The notes: generated by a model from the sequence alone, not told the origin. 64,000 nucleotides of DNA from SHLQ01 sp033344795 (GCA_033344795.1 JAWPMS010000001.1:4464001-4528000); one strand, 5' to 3'; positions 8,431 to 17,241 are shown, counted from the stretch's first letter. Numbers and translations: made by a program.

Positions 8431-9957
8431 TCACCGTTCTCGAAATTCGAGTGTCCGGAGTAGCCCGTCGGTCCATTGCCGAAGCGGTTCGACCGCCCCC
8501 GGGCCCGCCAGAGCCTCGGCACTCACGATCAGCAGTCCCCGACTGGGATGCTCGATGACCCAAAGGTGGCCGAGCTCGGGCGATTCCCAGCCGAACTCGG
8601 TTCGCGCAAGATCGGCGGTGCGAGCCTTCAGTACGATGTTGGGGAATGGCCCCGATGCGACCTCGAACACGCGGGCTTCGACGCCCCCGATGTCGGACGT
8701 GTCGAGTTCGGTCACCACGACGGCCTCGTCACCAAGCAGCTGCAGCAGTCCGTCGACTGTGGTGACCTCGACGCCGTTGGTGTCAAGAGGCCTCGTAAGG
8801 AACTCGACGTCTCCCCCGATCTGGGGCGGGAAGATCCGAGCAAAGCCGCCGAACGGCTCGACGATGACAACTGCCTCGGGTAGGTCGAGCAAGACGCCAT
8901 CGAATACCGCGAGCTCGGCAAGGCCTGCCAATGCGCGCTTCACCGGATTGGGTTCGATGGCTTCGAACGAAAGCGACGACAAGAGGGCGTCGGCTTCGTC
9001 GAACCACGCCGCTTCGGCGACATCGTCGATAGCGACAACTACGACGATGGGATCTTCCGGGCCCTGATCAACTACGCCCAGGCGATAAAGGGACCCTTCA
9101 TTGAATACGGGTTGATTGCCCTGAGAGGGTGTGGCCGGCGCCACGCAGTTCTCGACCGGGCACGGAAACTCGAGTTCCACGAACGTGGCGTCGAAGCCTC
9201 CCAGGGTGGTGGCGGTCGGTTCGCCCGCCATAATCTCGTCGCCGGTGGCTTCGAGCCATCCGACGAGATCAGTCGCCGGCCAGCCTGTGGTTTGATCAAC
9301 AACGGCTGTGGGCGCTGAAGGGTGGGGAAGGAACGGAGTTCTCCGAAACGTGATCGTGCGATCGTCAGCGCTGTCGCTGGAGAGATCGGTGATGGAGACA
9401 ACACCATTGGAGTTGACGAGCACACCGGCCATTTCCTCGACGGAGAAGGTGAACGCGGTGCCCAACGTGTCGATGCGGTGGGTTCCGGGCTCGAAGACCG
9501 TGTTGTCAGCGGTTAGCGGCGCGGCCCCGCGATTTTGGTTTGAATCGGAAACCTCGGTAGTCGGCGTCGGTGTGTCGACGGTGTCTACCTCCTCTGGGTC
9601 CGGCTCGTTGAAGGAGAGAATGACCCACATTCCGATGAAGACCACTGCCACCACTGCTGCAACGGCCAGAAGCTGAGCACCGCGTTGCGTTGGGTTGCGG
9701 ACTTCGATGAAATCATTCTTGTCTCTGCGCCCTGGCCCGAGCTCGATGACTAGCGCAGTGTCGTCGTCGGGTTCGTCTACGACGGTCCCAAGCGAGTTGG
9801 GTAACGCGTCTGCCGTGCGAACCCGCCCACCGCCATTGGCGACGGACCCTGATCCCTCGGTCTCGGCAACGATCTGCGCGCGGAGCCGGGCCACGAAATC
9901 GGGCGACGGGCCCTGGCCTTGGGCTGCATGGACGATGTTTTCGATGTTTTCGGTCAT
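8431..9957 (-). CDS. Transmembrane anti-sigma factor with large ectodomain
   Basis: 508 residues. Its start overlaps the end of the ECF sigma gene by 4 bases (ATGA), the standard arrangement for sigma/anti-sigma pairs. The cytoplasmic part (about 1-90) should bind the sigma factor. One membrane helix lies at about 95-115 (LLAVAAVVAVVFIGMWVIL). The remaining 390 residues are outside and match the adjacent lipoprotein. No classic HxxxCxxC zinc motif is seen in the N-terminal part, so the sigma-binding domain would be of a divergent type. The function as anti-sigma rests on context and topology. Confidence 0.75.
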   Translation of the reverse strand: MTENIENIVHAAQGQGPSPDFVARLRAQIVAETEGSGSVANGGGRVRTADALPNSLGTVVDEPDDDTALVIELGPGRRDKNDFIEVRNPTQRGAQLLAVAAVVAVVFIGMWVILSFNEPDPEEVDTVDTPTPTTEVSDSNQNRGAAPLTADNTVFEPGTHRIDTLGTAFTFSVEEMAGVLVNSNGVVSITDLSSDSADDRTITFRRTPFLPHPSAPTAVVDQTTGWPATDLVGWLEATGDEIMAGEPTATTLGGFDATFVELEFPCPVENCVAPATPSQGNQPVFNEGSLYRLGVVDQGPEDPIVVVVAIDDVAEAAWFDEADALLSSLSFEAIEPNPVKRALAGLAELAVFDGVLLDLPEAVVIVEPFGGFARIFPPQIGGDVEFLTRPLDTNGVEVTTVDGLLQLLGDEAVVVTELDTSDIGGVEARVFEVASGPFPNIVLKARTADLARTEFGWESPELGHLWVIEHPSRGLLIVSAEALAGPGAVEPLRQWTDGLLRTLEFRER

Positions 9958-10502
9958 GACTCACCTCCCTCGATGGGTTGTGACTCGGTCTCGTCGAGGA
10001 CGGCGCTCAGTTCTCTTCGGGCCCGGGTGACGAGCCCTTCGACGGACTTGAGGCTCTGATCGAGCTCGTCGGCAATAGCTGGCACGGTCATGCCGTTTAT
10101 GTAGTGCAGCGTGAGCACGAGCCGATAGTGCACGGGCAGGACGGCCAGCGCCGCTTCGACCCGCAGTCGCTCGGCAATGTCGATGCCCTCGGACCAAGAC
10201 GAGCTGTTGGCGACGAGCTGCAGCTTCTCTTCGTATTTGGTTTGGCGACGGAGGACGTCGAACAACCGGTTCCGCGCCACCGTGATGAGCCACGCGATCG
10301 TAATTGTCGCAGGGTCGTCGGTCGTACGAATGGCAGTCATGAACGTGTCCTGGGTGACGTCCTCCGCGAGCGAGTGGTCCTGGCAGCGGCGATGTACGTA
10401 GCGGTAGACGGTCTCCACGTGCGCGTCGTAGACCTGCGCGAAGGACAGCTGGGCTGCCCCTACCAACGCAACATCCCCGTGTACATGACGTGGCCTCATC
10501 AC
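9954..10502 (-). CDS. ECF RNA polymerase sigma factor
   Basis: 182 residues with sigma region 2 at about 25-90 (VYRYVHRRCQDHSLAEDVTQDTFMTA and the -10 recognition helix AWLITVARNRLFDVLRR) and region 4 at about 120-170 (LPVHYRLVLTLHYINGMTVPAIADELDQSLKSVEGLVTRARREL). There is no region 3, as expected for group 4 sigma factors. It is followed by its likely anti-sigma gene with an ATGA overlap. The divergent RTX gene at 10583 starts 80 bases away and may be a target. Confidence 0.93.
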   Translation of the reverse strand: MMRPRHVHGDVALVGAAQLSFAQVYDAHVETVYRYVHRRCQDHSLAEDVTQDTFMTAIRTTDDPATITIAWLITVARNRLFDVLRRQTKYEEKLQLVANSSSWSEGIDIAERLRVEAALAVLPVHYRLVLTLHYINGMTVPAIADELDQSLKSVEGLVTRARRELSAVLDETESQPIEGGES

Positions 10503-10582
10503 CGATACAACGAACTGTCACCGACAATACCCTCACGCCACTTCGTTAAAGATCCGTCACGAGTTGGTCGAATCTCTCGTCC

Positions 10583-12184
10583 ATGCGTCATTCACTGTCC
10601 ATCGCTGCAATCACCCTCGCGATGGTGGCGAGCGTCCTGGCGATCGGATCGTCCACACCCGCCACTGCCCAGAGCAACACCTGCAACGGCGAACAGGCGA
10701 CCATCGTCGCAAGCGGCGACAGCGTCCTGCGCGGAACCGAAGGCAGGGATGTCATCGTCGGCACGAGCGGCGATGACGAGATCTTTGGTCTTGGCGGCGA
10801 CGACGTCATTTGTGGCGGCGATGGCGACGACCGGATCTTTGGCAACGCTGGTCACGACTGGATCGATGCGGGCGCCGGAGCCGATCGCGTCGGCGGTGGA
10901 TGGGGTAACGACGTAATCTTCGGCGGCGACGGCAACGACTTCATCAACTCCTTCAAGCATGACGACACGGTCGACGCTGGTGCCGGGAACGACATCATTC
11001 GTGGAGGCTGGGGAAACGACGTCCTGCGGGGCGGCGACGGCAACGACGTCATCCGCGCCTACTACGGTGCCGACCGGCTCTTCGGTAACGGGGGCAACGA
11101 CGTGCTCCTCGGCAGCTTCGGGCCCGACTACATCGTCGGCGGCCCGGGTAGCGCCGACCGAATCTTCGGCCAGGAAGGCGTCGCCGACGACTGCATCGAC
11201 CTTGGCGTCAACAGTCACTTCACCGGATGTGAACAGATCAACGGCGAAGACCCTCCTCCCATCGTCATTCGACCAGACGCCGACCGGGTCATCGGCAACG
11301 GCACCCCAGCGAGTTGCACGAGCCAGGCGGTCGTTGCGGCCGTCGCCGCCGGCGGCGTCATCGCGTTCAACTGTGGCCCGAACCCCGTCACGATTCCGAT
11401 GACGGCAACCGCGAAGGTGGTCAATGACGCCAACCCCGAGGTCGTCCTCGACGGCGGCGGCCTCGTCACGCTCGACGGGCTGAACCAGCGTCGCATCCTC
11501 TACATGAACACGTGCGACCCCGCCCAGGTCTGGACCACCCCACACTGCAACGACCAAGACCACCCTCGACTCTCCGTCGAGAACATGACGTTCATCAACG
11601 GCAACGCATCGGGCAACCACAACGAGGGTGGGGGCGGCGGCGCGATCTTCGTGCGCGGTGGTCAGTTCGAGGTCAGCAATTCGACCTTCGACAACAACCG
11701 CTGCGACAGCACCGGCCCTGACGTCGGCGGCGCAGCACTTCGGGTGTTCGACATGTTCCAGGATCGTCCCGTCGAGGTCACCAACTCGACGTTCCGCAAT
11801 GGCGTGTGCTCGAACGGCGGCGCGATCAGCAGCATCGGAGTCTCTTGGATCATCACCGACTCGGTCATGGTGAACAACCGAGCGATCGGCAACGGTGCAA
11901 ACCCCGCGCAGAATGGAACTCCCGGAGGCGGCAGCGGCGGCGCCATCTATCTCGACGGCAACCTGTTCACCCTCACGTTGCGGAACACCCGTATCACGGG
12001 GAACACGGCGAACGAGGGCGGCGGAGCGGTCTTCTTCGTGAGCAACAACCGCACCGGAACCATGTCGATCACCGGATCGACCCTGCGCAACAACCCGAGC
12101 GACGGCTTCGAGACCCAGGGGCTCCCCGGCATCTTCTACTTGGGCAACGGATTCCCGTCGATCGTGAACTCCACCCTCGAGTAG
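10583..12184 (+). CDS. Secreted RTX-repeat and beta-helix protein
   Basis: 533 residues. A Sec-type signal peptide ends near residue 30 (ATAQS). Residues about 55-200 hold calcium-binding GGxGxDxxx repeats (GLGGDDVICGGDGDDRIFG and similar), which fold as a parallel beta-roll when calcium is present. Residues about 235-533 look like a right-handed beta-helix, with repeats such as GGGGAIFVRGG, NSTFDNNRC and GGGAVFFVSNN, as in pectate-lyase-like and polymorphic outer-membrane-like proteins. No catalytic residues can be assigned. It is probably a secreted or surface-bound adhesin or polysaccharide-binding protein. It is divergent from an ECF sigma gene. Confidence 0.85.
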   Translation: MRHSLSIAAITLAMVASVLAIGSSTPATAQSNTCNGEQATIVASGDSVLRGTEGRDVIVGTSGDDEIFGLGGDDVICGGDGDDRIFGNAGHDWIDAGAGADRVGGGWGNDVIFGGDGNDFINSFKHDDTVDAGAGNDIIRGGWGNDVLRGGDGNDVIRAYYGADRLFGNGGNDVLLGSFGPDYIVGGPGSADRIFGQEGVADDCIDLGVNSHFTGCEQINGEDPPPIVIRPDADRVIGNGTPASCTSQAVVAAVAAGGVIAFNCGPNPVTIPMTATAKVVNDANPEVVLDGGGLVTLDGLNQRRILYMNTCDPAQVWTTPHCNDQDHPRLSVENMTFINGNASGNHNEGGGGGAIFVRGGQFEVSNSTFDNNRCDSTGPDVGGAALRVFDMFQDRPVEVTNSTFRNGVCSNGGAISSIGVSWIITDSVMVNNRAIGNGANPAQNGTPGGGSGGAIYLDGNLFTLTLRNTRITGNTANEGGGAVFFVSNNRTGTMSITGSTLRNNPSDGFETQGLPGIFYLGNGFPSIVNSTLE

Positions 12185-12214
12185 CCGACGACTGGGTCGG
12201 GCGGCTCCGGATCG

Positions 12215-12457
12215 TTACGGAGTGGTCAGAACTGAATTGCCGAACTCTGCTTCGACCTCAGCGGGGACGTCGCCGACTTCTTCTTCGAGTTCGTCCTGCA
12301 GATCGTCTGCTCCGGTAAGCGCTCGCTCAGCGGCCAGCGCTCGTTCGACGGCGGCACTTAACCATTCCGAGACACTGACGTCACCTGACTTTGCTGCCTC
12401 GATCACGTCCTCGGCCACTTCAGCTTCGAGTTCGAATGACAGTTCAGCTTTTTGCAT
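12215..12457 (-). CDS. Small antitoxin-like protein
   Basis: About 80 residues from the ATG at 12457, with AAGGTG upstream. The pattern MQKAELSFELEAEVAEDVIEAAKSGDVSVSEWLSAAVERAL matches the beta-strand plus two-helix layout of ribbon-helix-helix antitoxins, although the segment is very acidic. No toxin gene follows. It may be an orphan antitoxin or a regulator. Confidence 0.5.
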   Translation of the reverse strand: MQKAELSFELEAEVAEDVIEAAKSGDVSVSEWLSAAVERALAAERALTGADDLQDELEEEVGDVPAEVEAEFGNSVLTTP

Positions 12458-12494
12458 GTGCGTCACCTTACTGACTCTGGCTTCTCGCCGATCG

Positions 12495-12929
12495 TCAACT
12501 CGACGCTGGAGTAGCGAGGGGACTGGCCGCGTTCGACTGCTGGGCTCGGTCGCGAATGACGGCCCGAAGGCTCAGCGCCAGGGCGACAGTCAGCGATGTA
12601 GAGGACACCGTGAGCATGAAGTAGAGCGGCGTACTCGGGTCCTCGTTGCGGAAGATGAGGTCGATGAGATCGAGAATCTCTCTGGTGGCATTGGCTCCGA
12701 GCGCAACCACGTAACCACGAGCATCGCGGATGACGAGGAGCGCCACCCATCCAGCGACGGCGAGGCCGAGTGAGCGGGCTCCCCACGACAACAACAGATC
12801 GTGCGCGCCATCGGCGGCGAGCGGAGCGTTGTCCGGGCTGATCCAAGTGATCAGCCCCACAATGGTCGGGATGATGGCAGCAAACACTGCCGTGATGATC
12901 GGTACTGCTCGGGGGACGGGGATGTTCAT
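12495..12929 (-). CDS. Small integral membrane protein (probable MarR target)
   Basis: About 144 residues with four predicted membrane helices (IITAVFAAIIPTIVGLI, ARSLGLAVAGWVALLVI, the segment near VVALGANA, and FMLTVSSTSLTVALALSL). The ATG at 12929 has AGGAAGG at a good distance. It is transcribed divergently from a MarR regulator across a short region with two palindromes, so it is probably controlled by that regulator. The layout recalls DUF4267/DUF4345-like membrane proteins, but I cannot assign a family. Confidence 0.7.
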   Translation of the reverse strand: MNIPVPRAVPIITAVFAAIIPTIVGLITWISPDNAPLAADGAHDLLLSWGARSLGLAVAGWVALLVIRDARGYVVALGANATREILDLIDLIFRNEDPSTPLYFMLTVSSTSLTVALALSLRAVIRDRAQQSNAASPLATPASS

Positions 12930-12961
12930 TGATCGTGCCTTCCTGCGGGACTTATGTAGCC

Positions 12962-12976
12962 ATCTACTAAGTAGAT
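12962..12976. promoter_or_regulatory. Palindromic operator 1
   Basis: ATCTACT-A-AGTAGAT is a perfect 7-base-arm palindrome in the region between the membrane gene and the marR gene. It shares the core ACTAAGT with the second palindrome at 13011. MarR dimers bind sites of this type. It lies just upstream of the membrane protein start. Confidence 0.65.
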
Positions 12977-13010
12977 ACAGATCGATATTGCACGAAAGAA
13001 GGGTAGCTGT

Positions 13011-13021
13011 CAACTAAGTTG
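13011..13021. promoter_or_regulatory. Palindromic operator 2
   Basis: CAACT-A-AGTTG is a 5-base-arm palindrome with the same ACTAAGT core as operator 1, 49 bases away. It is followed by GCCATCTACC, which repeats the flank of operator 1. It lies 33 bases before the marR start, which suggests autoregulation. Confidence 0.6.
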
Positions 13022-13053
13022 CCATCTACCTTTCTAGGACGTATGCTCGCGTC

Positions 13054-13560
13054 ATGAATCAGGACCCTCCCGAGTCGGCACGTCATGCCGCACGGCTCGG
13101 CGTCCCCGACGCCGGGCCCGCGATGACGATGGCATCGTTGCTGTGGAAGGCGAGCAGCGAATTGTCGTCGTACATGAGCTCGGCGTGGACCACACCCGAC
13201 CTCCGCGCCGGCGAGGCCGACGTGCTCATGGCGCTACGAGTGCGCGACGAGGTAACGACGACGCCGGCCGACTTGAAAGCAAGGTTCAACCTGACCTCCG
13301 CGGGAATCACGAGCCGGCTCGACCTCCTCGAGACGAAGGCGCTGCTGGAACGCAAACCCCATCCGACCGACCGACGAAGCGTCACCCTTCACCTGACAGG
13401 AGAGGGCGAGCGCATCGCCGACGAAACGATCGTCGCCGTCGCCACGACGATGTCCGAGCTCACGACCGACGTGTTCACCGACCGAGACGTGAGCGAGCTC
13501 AGTCGTCAGCTCGGTGCGCTGCTCGAACGCTTGCAGGGGAACGAAGCTGGCGGCGAGTAG
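13054..13560 (+). CDS. MarR-family transcriptional regulator
   Basis: 168 residues with the MarR winged helix. The recognition helix lies in LKARFNLTSAGITSRLDLLETKALLERKPHPTDRRS and is followed by the wing (VTLHLTGEGERIADE), with the conserved DxRS-type motif (DRRS). Dimerising helices lie at both ends. It faces a small membrane protein across two palindromes, so a repressor of both genes, released by a small ligand, is the likely role. The ligand is unknown. Confidence 0.92.
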   Translation: MNQDPPESARHAARLGVPDAGPAMTMASLLWKASSELSSYMSSAWTTPDLRAGEADVLMALRVRDEVTTTPADLKARFNLTSAGITSRLDLLETKALLERKPHPTDRRSVTLHLTGEGERIADETIVAVATTMSELTTDVFTDRDVSELSRQLGALLERLQGNEAGGE

Positions 13561-13581
13561 CCGCCCGCTCCGTTCCCGGGT

Positions 13582-14793
13582 CTACGTTCCCTTGTAGTTG
13601 AGGATGGTCTCCAGTCGGTGCTCGATCTTCACCAAGTCCTTCTGGTTGTCCATGACCTCACCGATGTCCTTGTAGGCATCAGGGTGTTCGTCGAGTAGCG
13701 CTTCGGCATCGTCGTTCCAGGCGATCCCTTGCATCCGCTCGGTCAGCGTCACCTTGCTGAGCTGCTTTCGCGCCGCGGTTCGCGACAGTCGGCGGCCAGC
13801 ACCGTGTGATGCCGATCGATACGAATCGGGGTTGCCAAGACCCGACACGATGAACGAACCTGTCGCCATCGAGCCGGGGATGATGCCCCACTTGCCGACC
13901 GAGGCGTCGATCGCTCCCTTGCGGGTGACCCACATCTCGGTGTCGTGGTGCGTCTCGCAACTCGCATAGTTGTGGTGGCACTGGATCTTGCGCCCTTTGT
14001 GGACGAAGCCCTTGTGGTCCATCACCTTCGCGATGATTGCGAGCACCTGGTCCATCATCTCGGCACGGTTCTCGAGCGCGTAGTCCTGCGCCCACAGCAT
14101 GCCGTCGATGTACGCCTTGAACTCTGGAGTGCCTTGCACGAAGTGCGCCAGGTCGGGGTCTTCGAGCGGCTGCTCGAGCACCTTCTTCAGCTCGTTCTTC
14201 GCACGGCCGATGTGTTCCTGAGCAAACAGGTTGCCGGGACCACGGGACCCCGAGTGCAGCACGACCCAAACGTTGTCGGCATCGTCGACGGTCAGCTCGA
14301 TGAAGTGGTTTCCCCCACCGAGTGTTCCGAACTGCGATGCAATCTTCTTCGGGTTGAACTTGTCGGTTCGCACATCTGGAGCGTTGCGCACCAGACGATC
14401 GAGGACCTTCGACGGCTTGTAGGACGTGCGCGAACCAGCCGATCGGTTGCCCGACCGTGGCTGACCGGAGGGCACGGCCTTGGTGATGCCGTCGTGGATC
14501 TTCGACAGATGAGCGTCGACCTCATCGCGAGTGAACACGGTCTTTTGCGCGACCATGCCACACCCGATGTCGACCCCGACCGCAGCCGGGATGATCGAAC
14601 CTTCGGTGGCCACGACCGAGCCGACGGTCGCACCCATACCCAGGTGTGCGTCGGGCATGAGCGCGAGTGGCTTGTGCACGAACGACAAGTTCGCCGTCCG
14701 ATGCGCCTGAGCCATCGTCTTCTCATCGAGGTCGGTCGCCCACGTGAGGACGTTGCCGGTTTGGATTGCAGTTGTTTCTGGTTGTGTCGTCAT
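13582..14793 (-). CDS. rtcB: RtcB RNA-splicing ligase
   Basis: 403 residues, close to the usual RtcB length. RtcB joins RNA ends with 2',3'-cyclic phosphate or 3'-phosphate to 5'-OH ends using GTP and manganese. Metal and active-site motifs are intact: ALMPDAHLGMG at about 44-54, GVDIGCGM with the metal-binding Asp and Cys at about 93-100, GGGNHFIEL, the HSGSRG loop, and HGAGRRLSR, whose His is the expected guanylylation site. GGGAGG lies 5 bases before the ATG. It follows a GNAT gene and lies downstream of a Ro60-like gene and a tRNA array on the same strand, so its substrates here are probably damaged tRNAs. Confidence 0.97.
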   Translation of the reverse strand: MTTQPETTAIQTGNVLTWATDLDEKTMAQAHRTANLSFVHKPLALMPDAHLGMGATVGSVVATEGSIIPAAVGVDIGCGMVAQKTVFTRDEVDAHLSKIHDGITKAVPSGQPRSGNRSAGSRTSYKPSKVLDRLVRNAPDVRTDKFNPKKIASQFGTLGGGNHFIELTVDDADNVWVVLHSGSRGPGNLFAQEHIGRAKNELKKVLEQPLEDPDLAHFVQGTPEFKAYIDGMLWAQDYALENRAEMMDQVLAIIAKVMDHKGFVHKGRKIQCHHNYASCETHHDTEMWVTRKGAIDASVGKWGIIPGSMATGSFIVSGLGNPDSYRSASHGAGRRLSRTAARKQLSKVTLTERMQGIAWNDDAEALLDEHPDAYKDIGEVMDNQKDLVKIEHRLETILNYKGT

Positions 14794-14824
14794 GTCGCAC
14801 CTCCCTGGTGCATGTGTAGATCGG

Positions 14825-15481
14825 TCAAAGACCGAGGAGTGGAAGGCATGGCGCCAGCCCCTCGATCGTGATGTCGTTCGGTCGGGCTTGGAGCCACTGC
14901 TCTCGTTCGAGGCGGTAGCGGAGTGAGCGAACGGCGTTTCCGTCGCCTCGTTTGGCTATGGTTTCGCCGTTTGGTTGGTAGCCCAACTTCTCGGTGACAC
15001 CAATCGATGCGTCGTTTCCGGCAAACGCTTCTGTCTCGGCCATCGCTGCACCGAAACCTTCGAAGATCAGGAAGAGCACAGCCCGACGCATCTCGGTACC
15101 GATGCCTTGACCCTGATGGGCCTGCCCCAGCCAAGAGCCAGTGGTGGCAACCTTCGTGCTTGCGAAGTCCTCGGTGAAGATGTCTTGTGAACCCACGACG
15201 GTGCCGTCGACGGTGACCACGAAGGGCAGCTGCCATTTGTCTGCGGACAGCGTCGACCGGGTTCCCCAATGAAACTGTGCCGTCGAGATCGTGCGTTCGG
15301 CGCGAGGTTTGAGACTCCACGGCCCGGAAAAGGGTGAGGTGTTGGATGGATGAATTCCCTCGTCGGCCAATGCGATGAGCGCGGCGATCCCCTCGTCGGT
15401 CGGGTACGAGAGCGTGACCCGAGGCGTGGTGATGGTGAGGCCGAAGAAGGGCCAGATGTCGGTGAGTGTGCGTGTGTCCAT
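14825..15481 (-). CDS. GNAT-family N-acetyltransferase
   Basis: About 218 residues from the ATG at 15481. The GNAT acetyl-CoA site reads TGSWLGQAHQGQGIGTEMRRAVLFL, including the Q/RxxGxG/A loop, and the C-terminal part has the usual ENxAS-like strand (AGNDASIGVTEKLGYQPNGE). Such enzymes of the RimJ/RimL type acetylate proteins or small amines. A 15-base-pair hairpin lies just upstream (15515-15552), so an earlier start is unlikely. It precedes rtcB by 31 bases and is probably co-transcribed with it. A role in RNA repair is possible only by association. Confidence 0.85.
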   Translation of the reverse strand: MDTRTLTDIWPFFGLTITTPRVTLSYPTDEGIAALIALADEGIHPSNTSPFSGPWSLKPRAERTISTAQFHWGTRSTLSADKWQLPFVVTVDGTVVGSQDIFTEDFASTKVATTGSWLGQAHQGQGIGTEMRRAVLFLIFEGFGAAMAETEAFAGNDASIGVTEKLGYQPNGETIAKRGDGNAVRSLRYRLEREQWLQARPNDITIEGLAPCLPLLGL

Positions 15482-15514
15482 GGTGGGTCTGCTTGGTGTG
15501 TTGAGGTGTGGATG

Positions 15515-15552
15515 CGTGCCTGGCACCGATCAGGGGCTCGGTGCCAGGCACG
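15515..15552 (-). terminator. Perfect 15-bp hairpin after the Ro60 gene
   Basis: CGTGCCTGGCACCGA pairs perfectly with TCGGTGCCAGGCACG across an 8-base loop. It lies between the stop of the Ro60-like gene (15614) and the GNAT start. No U tract follows on either strand, so it may be a non-canonical terminator or an RNA processing/stability element that separates the Ro60 and GNAT-rtcB transcripts. Confidence 0.6.
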
Positions 15553-15613
15553 TTGGGATGTCAACCGGAAGTGTCGACATGTACGCAATCGCCGAAGGCG
15601 ATTGGAGTGATTG

Positions 15614-17164
15614 TTAGAACGGCCAGTCGGCGTTTCGACCTGCCTCGAGCGTTAGCATGAGGGTGAAGGTCGAGTCGCTGAAGCCGGCGAGTGCGTATCG
15701 GCCTCGTGCCCCAACCGGAGTCGACCGAGGTCGGTATCCGGCGAGATCTACGGTGTAGATCAGGGGAACGTGGCTGATGTCGACCGCACCTGCGTCGGCC
15801 ATCTGGTCGTCGGTGAACAGGACCACTCGATCGTGTCGAGTCGGAGCAAAGTGGTCTCGGATGGCCGTATGGCCGAACGTGGCGTGGCCGACCCTGCCGA
15901 CCTGCGACGTCACCTTGTCCACCCGAGCAAGGGTCGAGGTTCCCTTTCGGAAACGCACGGCCTTGTTCGTAGCGCCGAAGATCACGGTGTCACAGTCCGT
16001 CGACCGCATTCGGGTCACCGCTGCCATGACGGCAGCGACCTCGACTCGACGTATCGTCGACCGGGCAGACACGGGGGCCTGCATCGATCCGGATGTGTCG
16101 ATGACAATCAGCGTACGATCCATCGCAGGAACGTTCGCGGTCGTCAGGTCGAGTGTGTCGCCGAGCGCAGCCTTCCAGGTGTCCGACGGAGCGTTCTTGT
16201 ACGCCGCCCATACTTGGTATGGGAACAGGCGTGCCTTGGCCACTTCGTCGACGTCGGTGATCTTGGCCAGAACCGTGTTCACCGAACGTCGACCAACACC
16301 TTGCTCGTCGAAGTTCCGGAGGTTACGGATGAGCGCCATGACGCCCATGGTTGGGATCACCGATTCCCAGGCTTCGGCATCCATTCCGCCTGGCAGCCAA
16401 CCGGCAAGTCGTTCCCACGACGTGCCGGCCTTGGCCAGCGTGTCGGTGCCGTTGGCTCGGAGCATCGCTCGTCGCTGGTCAGCAGGGATGATGACTTGCG
16501 CCGCATTGGCTGCAAGAACTGGAAGCACCGCTGGGTTGGCAACGGCATCGTTGTGGTGACGCTTGTCGAGCAGCCACTTGAACAGCTCGCTCTGCGTTGC
16601 ATCGCGAGGCTTCGGGTGGGTGAGCTCGATGACGTCAGCCATGCGGATGCCACGGCCGAGGCCGTCGTATCGAAGCGCCGATCGCTCGGTGTACAGACGC
16701 GCTGCACCGTCGGCGACACCGCGCTTGACCGCCATCTTCATTGACCGTCCATAGCGGCTGTGCCAGTAGCCGACCATCTCGGCCGGCTCGTCACCTCGTT
16801 GCAGGACGCTGTTGACCACGGCCCGGCCACCTTCGCCGCCGGCAGCGACGTACTCGGCTGCCAGCATGATCGAGGCCGATCGGATCTTCAGTTCCTTGCG
16901 CAGGTACGGAGCAAGCCGCGCGACGAACTCGGGGTTCGTTGCAGTCACTCGGTGCACGAGGTCGACGAAACGCGCTTCGCGTGCTTCGGCGGTCTCGTAG
17001 AAGGTCGGCTCGGTCGCCATGTAGGTCGCAGCCATGAGGAACAGCTCCGACTCGAGGTCGGGCGCGTAGCCAACGGCTCCCTCGTGGGTGAGGGCACGGC
17101 CGGGGCCCGCGTTCACGGGACCGGTCGGTCGGATTCGGATGTACTTGTTGCTGAACTTGCTCAT
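15614..17164 (-). CDS. rsr: TROVE-domain Ro60/Rsr RNA-binding protein
   Basis: 516 residues, the usual length for bacterial Ro60 orthologues. The N-terminal two thirds is the TROVE domain, a ring of helical repeats (LYTERSALRYDGLGRGIRMADVIELTHPKP is typical) that binds Y RNA outside and single-stranded 3' ends of defective RNAs inside. The C-terminal third is a von Willebrand A domain with the metal site TLIVIDTSGSM (DxSxS) at about 348-358 and a later TDDQ. In Deinococcus and Salmonella, Rsr works with Y RNA and exonucleases, often next to rtcB. GGAGGG lies 8 bases before the ATG. Two predicted Y RNAs lie immediately upstream, on the same strand. Confidence 0.95.
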   Translation of the reverse strand: MSKFSNKYIRIRPTGPVNAGPGRALTHEGAVGYAPDLESELFLMAATYMATEPTFYETAEAREARFVDLVHRVTATNPEFVARLAPYLRKELKIRSASIMLAAEYVAAGGEGGRAVVNSVLQRGDEPAEMVGYWHSRYGRSMKMAVKRGVADGAARLYTERSALRYDGLGRGIRMADVIELTHPKPRDATQSELFKWLLDKRHHNDAVANPAVLPVLAANAAQVIIPADQRRAMLRANGTDTLAKAGTSWERLAGWLPGGMDAEAWESVIPTMGVMALIRNLRNFDEQGVGRRSVNTVLAKITDVDEVAKARLFPYQVWAAYKNAPSDTWKAALGDTLDLTTANVPAMDRTLIVIDTSGSMQAPVSARSTIRRVEVAAVMAAVTRMRSTDCDTVIFGATNKAVRFRKGTSTLARVDKVTSQVGRVGHATFGHTAIRDHFAPTRHDRVVLFTDDQMADAGAVDISHVPLIYTVDLAGYRPRSTPVGARGRYALAGFSDSTFTLMLTLEAGRNADWPF

Positions 17165-17241
17165 GATGTGCCCTCCTTTCAGGGCGGTGGTTTTGTCGCC
17201 AAAAGCGATTGGCGTGGTTGAGATTGGTTTGTCGCATCAGG

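Noticed and set aside
10592..11620. Long minus-strand frame opposite the RTX gene
   Set aside because: It is the mirror of the Gly-Asp repeat codons, has no start signal, and the plus-strand gene has a signal peptide and known repeats.
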